Source: Bacteroidales bacterium
Lineage (GTDB): Bacteria > Bacteroidota > Bacteroidia > Bacteroidales > JAADJA01
Assembly (NCBI GenBank): GCA_026984135.1
Contig: JALSSR010000209.1
Coordinates: 1 to 40,542, forward strand
Direction: 5' to 3'
Length of the DNA stretch: 40,542 nucleotides
Under the pieces are notes generated by a model that was not told the origin of the DNA, ran no database searches, and worked only from the letters and a program-made list of their open reading frames with translations. The position numbers and the translations under genes are program-made. Below are positions 1 to 6,282 of the stretch, piece after piece. The first letter of the stretch is position 1, and the number at the start of each line of letters is the position of its first letter.

Positions 1-35
1 TTTGATAATAATATTATAATTTCTTTCGTGCATTA

Positions 36-112
36 ACCGGTTCTAAACAGGTTTGATTGTTTTAAAAAAATTTCAATATCGGGTTAGTCGTTCAAACCTG
101 TCAAGAACCGGT
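36..112. repeat. 21-bp inverted repeat with 35-bp spacer
   Basis: The arms are at 36-56 and 92-112. Each starts from ACCGGTTCT and ends in ACAGGTTTGA when read inward, and 19 of 21 positions are complementary. The AT-rich spacer has no ORF. It could be a large hairpin, a small non-autonomous element or an operator; no target-site duplication was recognised. Confidence 0.7.
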
Positions 113-235
113 AAACATATTATATTGTGGAATCAATTTTTGCCTGTTTTCCGGGCTGGGAATTTTAGTGCCGTTTTTCCTCTCCTTTGATATTGTTCTT
201 TTAACATCCTGCTTTTTAAAATTTGTTTCCGGATG

Positions 236-314
236 CCTTTGTGGTTCTTAGTGTCTTTGAGCCTTAGTGGCAAAATAGCGGAAAATTAGCCACAAAGACA
301 CCAAGGCTCAAAGA
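236..314. repeat. imperfect inverted repeat, TCTTTGAGCCTT type
   Basis: The left arm contains TCTTTGAGCCTTAGTGGC (254-271). The right arm (289-314) contains the reverse complement of a similar string. The arms are imperfect because each mixes the same short words (CTTNGTG, TCTTTGAG). This looks like a dispersed intergenic repeat of Bacteroidota rather than a terminator, since no T-run follows. Confidence 0.55.
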
Positions 315-415
315 AAACAAATCGAGAAAATACAAACCGGTATTCATCAAATCGGCCGAGAATTATCTGAAATGAATTTAATTTTCAAGGTATAAAACAG
401 CTTTTCCAAGAGACA

Positions 416-919
416 CTATGTAAAAATAATATGGCTGCCTTCTCCGCCGGCTCTTTCGTAAAATTCACCAATTGTTATGATATCTTTTACATGTTCGGAA
501 AAATCCTCTTTCTTAACTTTAAACATATCAACGGCAAGTTTACAGGCATAGAGATTACCGCCACCTGCAACAAACAGTTCGATGAATTCACTTACAGGCG
601 GGATATCAAGCTCTTCCATACCCTTTTTCATCATACCCGAGACCATTGCTTCCATCCCGGGTATCACTCCCATCCAGGAAGGCATCCTTGCTCCGCCCGG
701 TAAGCGTAAAGCCGGATTACCGAGGACAGCGGTGTGGAGTTTATCCATACGCTTTTTCATAATGGCGTCAAGGCCGAAGAAGGTAAAGAAAAGATTGCAT
801 TCAATACCTTCCATTACGGCTCCGTTGCCCATTACCAATGCAGCATAAACATCTTCTATGGCACCTTTGGCGCAGATGATACTGACTTTTTTTACGGGAT
901 ATTCGTTTGTGTCAGACAT
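416..919 (-). CDS. DsrE-family (DsrE2-like) sulfur-transfer protein
   Basis: This 167-aa cytoplasmic protein belongs to the DsrE/DsrF-like family, which bind or pass sulfane sulfur on a cysteine. The sequence shows an N-terminal beta-strand and an early ICAKG segment. The family-typical FFTFFGLDAI stretch is at about 44-53, and Cys126 lies in GGGNLYACKLAVDMF, the usual place of the persulfide Cys in DsrE2-type proteins. Cys16 and Cys41 are also present. No signal peptide is seen. It is the last gene of the sqr-like, DUF1641, tusE-like, dsrE-like operon, 16 bp after the tusE-like stop. That neighbourhood supports a relay taking sulfur from the flavoprotein or from import. The family is clear; the exact partner is inferred. 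Confidence 0.85.
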   Translation of the reverse strand: MSDTNEYPVKKVSIICAKGAIEDVYAALVMGNGAVMEGIECNLFFTFFGLDAIMKKRMDKLHTAVLGNPALRLPGGARMPSWMGVIPGMEAMVSGMMKKGMEELDIPPVSEFIELFVAGGGNLYACKLAVDMFKVKKEDFSEHVKDIITIGEFYERAGGEGSHIIFT

Positions 920-935
920 AATTTTTTGTTTTTAA

Positions 936-1247
936 TTATACACAACTTGCCGGTTTTGGAATTCCGGCTATTTTAGTGGCTTTTTTCATAGGAGCACCCG
1001 GAAACATCTGATAAAATGTTTTCACATCAACCACACCGGATTTATTTATTCCCCTGATTGAAAGAGCATCTCCGCTGTTGAATTTGTTTCTTAGGTACTC
1101 AAGCACCTCAAAATGTTTATCCGTTAATTCCACACCTTCTTCCTTTGCTATTTCCATAGCGATGTCTTTTGTCCATTGTGAAGGATTTGTGAAATAACCC
1201 TCTTCATTTACATCTACTGCTACTCCTGCATACGTTTTTGTTGCCAT
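936..1247 (-). CDS. tusE: TusE/DsrC-like sulfur-carrier protein lacking CysB
   Basis: This 103-aa protein is a DsrC/TusE-family carrier. The family C-terminal arm is intact: KIAGIPKPASCV, with the conserved penultimate Cys102 (CysA). The second arm cysteine of true DsrC (CysB, 11 residues before CysA) is Thr91 here. It therefore cannot form the intramolecular disulfide or trisulfide used with DsrAB, and it resembles TusE-type carriers that pass one persulfide. The N-terminal part (EEGYFTNPSQW, EEGVELTDKHFEVLEYLR) is typical of the family. It lies between DUF1641 and the DsrE-like gene with short gaps, in one operon with the sqr-like gene. No dsrAB is present in the window. Confidence 0.9.
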   Translation of the reverse strand: MATKTYAGVAVDVNEEGYFTNPSQWTKDIAMEIAKEEGVELTDKHFEVLEYLRNKFNSGDALSIRGINKSGVVDVKTFYQMFPGAPMKKATKIAGIPKPASCV

Positions 1248-1280
1248 AATTTTATTGTTTTTAAATGTTATTAATATTTA

Positions 1281-1967
1281 TTATTTATTTTCTTTCTTTT
1301 TAAGTTGCTGTTCCGTAAGATTTTTCAAAAATGTCATCATAAAGCCCATACCTTTTTTCATTTCAGGGCTGTTCATTTCCCTCATCATTTTCCAAATTGA
1401 ATATTCCGGAATTTCATCCGTTTCAAGATTTTTGTAAACGACAACGGCATTATGAACAGCATCAAGCATATCGGGCTGGGTTATCTCTTTGACGATTTCA
1501 AGTATTGGTACTATTTTATCTGCAAGTTCGCGGATATCGTCCACAGTGAAATGGGTAACGATATTCTCAAATACTTTTCCGAATTCCCTGATAAAATCAA
1601 TATAGCCTTTTTGCTCAAGCTCGTTGAAAAGATTTACCGCATCCAATCCTACCTGATGAGCAATGGGCGATACATCTTTTGCAAAATCGGTAACACTTTC
1701 CAGCATCTCCAGCATCAAATTGATGTTGTCAAGATTATGTAAAAACTTAATACCGATTGACGCAATGGTTTCACCGTCAATTTCAACACCTGCCTTATCA
1801 AGCTGAACAACGGCGTTCTGAAAAGCATCTTTTCCCACTATTGATAAATCGCTCATCAAATCGTTTACCGATTCGCGCGATTGTTTCTGAGCATAAACCT
1901 CCTCAAGCACAAGGTCAAGTTTACGGTTTATCTCATCTATCTGATTTTGAATATTTACTTCCGTCAT
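1281..1967 (-). CDS. DUF1641 family protein
   Basis: This 228-aa, mostly helical protein has no signal peptide and no cysteine. Residues about 1-30 form a coiled-coil-like helix (NQIDEINRKLDLVLEEV). The C-terminal MNSPEMKKGMGFMMTFLKNL is the signature end of DUF1641. Members of this family are often encoded beside sulfide:quinone oxidoreductases or formate dehydrogenases; their biochemical role is not established. Here it starts 11 bp after the sqr-like stop, so the two are very likely co-translated. A membrane-peripheral partner of the flavoprotein is a reasonable inference, not something the sequence proves. Confidence 0.85.
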   Translation of the reverse strand: MTEVNIQNQIDEINRKLDLVLEEVYAQKQSRESVNDLMSDLSIVGKDAFQNAVVQLDKAGVEIDGETIASIGIKFLHNLDNINLMLEMLESVTDFAKDVSPIAHQVGLDAVNLFNELEQKGYIDFIREFGKVFENIVTHFTVDDIRELADKIVPILEIVKEITQPDMLDAVHNAVVVYKNLETDEIPEYSIWKMMREMNSPEMKKGMGFMMTFLKNLTEQQLKKKENK

Positions 1968-1978
1968 AATCCGAAATT

Positions 1979-3220
1979 TTAAAGTTCCATCTTTTTACCT
2001 GCCATAGTCATTTGAGAATCAATGGGCATCTCTTTTCCTTTAAGAAGTATATGCCAGTAAATCCAGCGGAACATTAACTTCCCGTAGTGGTTCATTCTGG
2101 TCTCTTTCAAAAGTCCGAAAGGACCGATACCGGGAAACGGGAAAGATCCGGGCAAAGGTTCGGTGTCATAATTGAAATCAATCAAAGCACCCTTTCCGTG
2201 TCCCGTTTCGATATAACAGTTTGAGTGTCCGTCGAAACTGGCAGTGAACGGTCTTCCTTCGATATAGCACATAAGATTTTCGTGAAGGATATCGGCCTCA
2301 AAATGGACTACCGAACCTGCTTTGGAGGTTGGGAAATTTCCTGCATCACCAAGCACAAAAATATTCTCAAATTTATCCGATTGAAGAGTGTTTTTATCCG
2401 TGAGTACAAATGCAAAATCATCTCCGAGTCCGCTTCTTTCAACCATTGGGTCTCCCGAATGTAAAGGTATTGAAACCAAACAGTCGAAAGGAACTTCCCT
2501 GCCACCGAAATCCCTGATAACCTTTTTCTCATTATCAACTTCACCCAAAACAAAGTCCGTTACAATGTTGATATTTTTTTCGGAAAGCATATTTCCGAGT
2601 ACTTTTGAGGCACGCGGTTTTGTGAAAGCGCCGCTTAAAGGTGTAACATAGGTTATATTAACTTTGTCTCTAAGCCCTCTGTCAATAAAAAATGCATCGG
2701 CAAAAAATGAGAACTCAAGAGGTGCTACCGGACATTTGATGGGCATATCGGCAATATCTATAACAAGTTCGCCACCTTCCCAGGTTTTGAAAAACCTTGA
2801 CAAAGCCTTGGCTCCTTCAATGGTGTAAAAATCGAACACGTTTTTATGCCATAAATCTCCTTTTAGTCCGGGGGTTTCCTCGGGAACAATTTTTGTCCCT
2901 GTTGCAATTATTAAAATGTCGTATTTCAAAACCTCTCCATCCATCAAAAGAACTTTGTTCTCTTCACCTACAATTTTATCAATCTTTGAAAACACAAGAT
3001 TAACACCAACAGGGATGAAACTGCTTTTCTGTTTTATTACATCAGCTTCTTTATAATATCCAAATGGAATAAATAAAAAACCCGGTTGATAGTAATGGGT
3101 TTTGTATTGGTCAACAATGGTAATATCCCATTCATTCCTGCTAAGCTCTTTCCTCATTTTATTGGCCATTATGGTACCTCCCGTACCTGCCCCGAGAATT
3201 AATAATTTTTTCATATTCAT
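1979..3220 (-). CDS. sulfide:quinone oxidoreductase-like FAD flavoprotein
   Basis: This is a two-dinucleotide-binding-domain flavoprotein of the SQR/flavocytochrome c sulfide dehydrogenase type, expected to oxidise sulfide to sulfane sulfur and pass electrons to quinone at the inner face of the membrane. Visible features are an N-terminal FAD site (KKLLILGAGTGGT), IIATGT, and a second FAD site (NIFVLGDAGNFPTSKAG). Cysteines in the expected redox positions lie in DMPIKCPVAPLEFSFF and in HSNCYIETGHG, and NYDTEPLPG is typical of the family. The C-terminal part has amphipathic, membrane-binding character. The ORF track begins eight residues earlier, but the ATG at 3220 (MNMKKLL) or 3214 fits better. 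It is first in an operon with DUF1641, tusE-like and dsrE-like genes. The SQR subtype is not settled, and another sulfane-transfer flavoprotein role remains possible. Confidence 0.85.
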   Translation of the reverse strand: MNMKKLLILGAGTGGTIMANKMRKELSRNEWDITIVDQYKTHYYQPGFLFIPFGYYKEADVIKQKSSFIPVGVNLVFSKIDKIVGEENKVLLMDGEVLKYDILIIATGTKIVPEETPGLKGDLWHKNVFDFYTIEGAKALSRFFKTWEGGELVIDIADMPIKCPVAPLEFSFFADAFFIDRGLRDKVNITYVTPLSGAFTKPRASKVLGNMLSEKNINIVTDFVLGEVDNEKKVIRDFGGREVPFDCLVSIPLHSGDPMVERSGLGDDFAFVLTDKNTLQSDKFENIFVLGDAGNFPTSKAGSVVHFEADILHENLMCYIEGRPFTASFDGHSNCYIETGHGKGALIDFNYDTEPLPGSFPFPGIGPFGLLKETRMNHYGKLMFRWIYWHILLKGKEMPIDSQMTMAGKKMEL

Positions 3221-3241
3221 ATTGTTTTTTAAATAACAATG

Positions 3242-3273
3242 CAAAAATAAACGGTTATATTGATATATTACAA
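3242..3273 (-). promoter_or_regulatory. predicted promoter of the sqr-like operon
   Basis: Read on the minus strand, TATTTTTG (3249-3242) matches the Bacteroidota -7 consensus TAnnTTTG. A TTG (3273-3271) lies 21 bp upstream as a -33 element. The FNR-like palindrome sits just upstream of the -33 box. Confidence 0.6.
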
Positions 3274-3280
3274 TATTTAG

Positions 3281-3298
3281 ATATGATAATTATCATAT
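3281..3298. promoter_or_regulatory. FNR/DNR-type operator palindrome
   Basis: This is a perfect 18-bp palindrome, ATATGATAATTATCATAT, containing TGAT-N4-ATCA, which is the core of the Crp/Fnr (FNR/DNR) consensus TTGAT-N4-ATCAA. It lies between the divergent sqr-like operon and a Crp/Fnr regulator gene, about 35-40 bp upstream of the predicted regulator start site. Autoregulation plus control of the sulfur operon is the natural inference. Confidence 0.7.
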
Positions 3299-3311
3299 TC
3301 AAAAATTATTG

Positions 3312-3319
3312 TATCTTTG
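3312..3319 (+). promoter_or_regulatory. -7 element of the Crp/Fnr regulator gene
   Basis: TATCTTTG is an exact match to TAnnTTTG. It lies 32 bp before the chosen ATG at 3352. The palindromic operator takes the place of a -33 box, consistent with a regulator-dependent promoter. Confidence 0.6.
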
Positions 3320-3351
3320 AAACCCTGATAAATTTGGCATTAAACAGTGTA

Positions 3352-4047
3352 ATGAAATATATAAATACGGTTTCCGGTTGCAAAAATTGTCCATATAGAG
3401 CGTTGATATTCGGCTCATTAGATAATAAGGAACTTGACTTTTTGGAAAAGACAAGAAAAGAAATTTTCTATAAAAAAGGAGATGTTTTGACCAAAGAAGG
3501 AACTTCAATAAATGAATTTCTTTATTTAAAAACGGGATTACTAAAAGTTTACAAAACAAGAGCGGGCAATAAAACACATATAATAAGAATTGCGGGACCT
3601 TCCGATTTTGTCAGTCTTTTAAGCATGTTTTCAAATGACAAATATAAATATTCCATTGCCGCCATTGAGGATACAACTGTTTGTGTTGTTGATTCGGAGA
3701 GCATCAAATTCCTGGCAAAGTCTAACGGCGAATTTGCTCTTGAATTGATGAAAAGAATGAGTTATACCTATGATGAGATAATTGATTCGACATACCGTAT
3801 AAGACAAAAGCACCTGCGGGGTAGAATAGCATATATACTTCTCTATTTTGCACAAAAGGTTTACAGACAAAACCGTTTTGAACTTCCGATTTCAAGGCGT
3901 GAAATTGGAGAGTTGATAAATATGACAACAGAGAATGTTATACGTATCCTGTCGGAATTCAGAAAAGACCAAATAATTTTCATTGACGGTAAGATTATTG
4001 AAATTAAGGATATTGAAAGACTTGAAAGAATAAAAAAAATCGGATAA
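3352..4047 (+). CDS. Crp/Fnr family transcriptional regulator
   Basis: This is a 231-aa cytoplasmic regulator. An N-terminal CKNC motif (GCKNCPYRALIFGSL) precedes a cyclic-nucleotide-binding-like beta-roll (KGDVLTKEGTSINEFLYLKTGLLKVYK, then IAGPSDFVSLLSMF). After the dimerisation helix comes a C-terminal winged helix-turn-helix (PISRREIGELINMTTENVIRILSEFRKDQII). The CxxC resembles those in many Bacteroidota Crp/Fnr proteins; the four-cysteine set of a classical [4Fe-4S] FNR is not present. The ORF track starts at 3283, but that ATG is inside the operator palindrome and upstream of the TATCTTTG box, so the ATG at 3352 (MKYINTV) was chosen. It is divergent from the sqr-like operon and likely regulates it. 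The signal sensed is unknown. Confidence 0.88.
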   Translation: MKYINTVSGCKNCPYRALIFGSLDNKELDFLEKTRKEIFYKKGDVLTKEGTSINEFLYLKTGLLKVYKTRAGNKTHIIRIAGPSDFVSLLSMFSNDKYKYSIAAIEDTTVCVVDSESIKFLAKSNGEFALELMKRMSYTYDEIIDSTYRIRQKHLRGRIAYILLYFAQKVYRQNRFELPISRREIGELINMTTENVIRILSEFRKDQIIFIDGKIIEIKDIERLERIKKIG

Positions 4048-4107
4048 ACATAGGATAGCAAAACTTTGTAAAAGCTATGGCACCTTTTTAATTTTTTCTC
4101 TTGATTA

Positions 4108-6198
4108 TCAATTTTTCTTTTGATTTTTGCTTTTTTGTAATAACCTCAACAATATACATCCCTCATTAAGCATTGAAATATTAATTCCGCTATTAATATC
4201 ATTAACAGTTAACACTCTTTGTCCCAATTGATTATAAAATAGTATTTCATTTATAGGCTGCCCTGATACGGTTTGAACGGAGACCTCATTATTCGCCGGA
4301 TTAGGAAAAATTTTGATATCGTTTTCCTTTGACTCATTACTTGGGACAGAGAAAGGTATTCCCGATTCATTAAAGGCAACCATACCACCCGATAGAGTGC
4401 CAAGCCATTTTGTTCCATCATTATCAATTGCTATTGAAAGAATTAGGTTTGCCGATAAACCGGAATTTTCAGTATTATACACATACCATTCACTTCCATT
4501 AAATTTCGCTAATCCATTACCTGAACCGACCCAAATTAAACCGTCTTCATCAATTTCAATAGCATTAACCTCATTTGATGGCAATCCCGAATTTTCGGTA
4601 TTAAAAATTGACCAATCCTCACCGTTAAAAACAGCCATTCCTCCATCATATGTACCAATCCATTTCGTATTATTCTTATCAATTTTTATTGATAGAATAT
4701 GATTATCAGGCAAATTTGAATTTAAAGAATTATAGATGGTCCAATCGGAGCCGTCAAATTCTATTAATCCGCCACCGTTCGTACCAAACCACTTTATTCC
4801 GGTATTATCAATTGCTATTGCAGTAATATTATTTACCGGCAAATCCGAATTAGTAGTATCATAAATAATCCAATATTCTTCATCAAATTGTGCAACTCCT
4901 CCCTTTGATGTTCCAATCCAAATGGTATTATCAAAATCGGTTGCCAAGGATAAAACGGAATTATCCGGTATCCCCGAATTTGATTCAATATATTTTGTCC
5001 AATTGGTTCCGTCAAATTTTAATAAACCGGAAAGTGATGTCCCAAACCATTTAATATTTTCATTATCTATTGTAAGAGATAATACATACCGGGAGGGAAG
5101 TCCCGAATTATTAGGTTTATAAACTGTCCAATTCATATTCTCAATATTTGCCACTCCGTTATAAGAGCAAGTCCACTTTGAGTTATCATTCTCTATAACA
5201 ATATCATAAACCCAATTATCAGGTATTTCCGAATTTGATGTATTAATCAGATTCCAGTTTATATCATCAAACTTAGTAAGCCCTTGACTTGTCCCTATCC
5301 ATTTATTTCCAAATTCATCAACTTTCATTGAATAAATATGATTATTTGGTAACTCCGAATTTGAGGTATTGAACAGGTTCCAGTATGTTCCGTCAAATTT
5401 TGATAATCCGTTACCTGTTCCTATCCATTTATTCCCTTCGACATCAATTTCAATTGAATAAACACTATTGTCAGGCAAACCGGAATTTGAGCTTACATAA
5501 TTTATCCAGTTTGTTCCGTCAAATCTTGCTATACCACCCGAATTTGTTCCTACCCAAATAACTCCGCCGGAGACACAAACAACAGACAAAATACGGGAGT
5601 CCAATAATCCCGAGTTTGAAACATCATATAATGACCAATCCGTTCCGTCGTAACTTGATAATCCGTCATATGCGGTTCCAATCCATTTTTTTCCATTTTC
5701 ATCTATGTCTATCACCTTAATATAATTACCGGATAAGCCCGAATTAGAGCTGTTATATATCGTCCAGTTAATTCCGTCATATTCAGCCAAGCCTCCTGTA
5801 AATGTGCCGATCCATAAAGAGCCGTTATTTTCAAGAGCCATTGAGTTAATTTTGTTACTTGGTAAAGAAGAATTGGTTGTGTTATATACAATCCAGTTTT
5901 CACCATCGAATTTCACCAAGCCTTTTTCCGTTCCAATCCATTTTATCCCGTTTTTATCACAAACTATTGCCCTAATAAAGTTATCCGGCAAACCTGAATT
6001 GGAACGATTATAAAAAACGGGAGTGTTAGTTGTCATATCATATTTTACAAGTCCTCCCGATGTACCAATCCAAATAATTTCATTTTCAATATCCATTGAA
6101 GAAATGTAATCTCCATTTGTAAAATTTATCCATTGTGGATTTTGAGAATTCACATATCCCGAAATGCTAATGATAATGATTGTTAATAATTTTTTCAT
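4108..6198 (-). CDS. two-component-propeller repeat protein, frameshifted T9SS tail
   Basis: This is a secreted protein of 696 aa as read. A signal peptide (MKKLLTIIIISISGYVNSQ) is followed by about 14 repeats of roughly 43 residues with the pattern SNSGLPDN..YSI.ID..G.KWIGT..GGLA.FDG.NW, i.e. Reg_prop-type beta-propeller blades. A C-terminal sorting domain follows (IFPNPANNEVSVQTVSGQPINEILFYNQLGQRVL). The end is wrong in this frame (EGCILLRLLQKSK). Shifting one base at about 4160 gives EGMYIVEVITKKQKSKEKL and a T9SS type A ending with a stop at 4088. The change is at a GGG run and could be a GGGG to GGG slip or an assembly error. It starts 84 bp after the cytochrome b fusion gene on the same strand. 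The substrate or ligand is unknown. Confidence 0.85.
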   Translation of the reverse strand: MKKLLTIIIISISGYVNSQNPQWINFTNGDYISSMDIENEIIWIGTSGGLVKYDMTTNTPVFYNRSNSGLPDNFIRAIVCDKNGIKWIGTEKGLVKFDGENWIVYNTTNSSLPSNKINSMALENNGSLWIGTFTGGLAEYDGINWTIYNSSNSGLSGNYIKVIDIDENGKKWIGTAYDGLSSYDGTDWSLYDVSNSGLLDSRILSVVCVSGGVIWVGTNSGGIARFDGTNWINYVSSNSGLPDNSVYSIEIDVEGNKWIGTGNGLSKFDGTYWNLFNTSNSELPNNHIYSMKVDEFGNKWIGTSQGLTKFDDINWNLINTSNSEIPDNWVYDIVIENDNSKWTCSYNGVANIENMNWTVYKPNNSGLPSRYVLSLTIDNENIKWFGTSLSGLLKFDGTNWTKYIESNSGIPDNSVLSLATDFDNTIWIGTSKGGVAQFDEEYWIIYDTTNSDLPVNNITAIAIDNTGIKWFGTNGGGLIEFDGSDWTIYNSLNSNLPDNHILSIKIDKNNTKWIGTYDGGMAVFNGEDWSIFNTENSGLPSNEVNAIEIDEDGLIWVGSGNGLAKFNGSEWYVYNTENSGLSANLILSIAIDNDGTKWLGTLSGGMVAFNESGIPFSVPSNESKENDIKIFPNPANNEVSVQTVSGQPINEILFYNQLGQRVLTVNDINSGINISMLNEGCILLRLLQKSKNQKKN

Positions 6199-6282
6199 AC
6201 AGCTACGTTTTTGTTAATTTGTATCCTTTAGTATTTTTTATCTAAAAACAAAAACTATACCGTAAAAAACTAATGAAAAAGT

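Larger units (their letters stand above)
1..415. other. non-coding start of window
   Basis: No credible gene is seen in this stretch. It contains two inverted-repeat elements, listed separately. It lies downstream of the dsrE-like gene on the minus strand, so it would hold that operon's 3' end, but no clear hairpin followed by a T-run is visible next to the stop codon. Confidence 0.6.

Noticed and set aside
936-1247. True DsrC acting with DsrAB
   Set aside because: The CysB position is Thr91, and no dsrAB is seen in the window; a TusE-type role fits better.
3283-3351. Extra N-terminal segment of the Crp/Fnr ORF
   Set aside because: This ATG lies inside the palindromic operator and upstream of the TATCTTTG promoter box; the ATG at 3352 begins a protein-like sequence.
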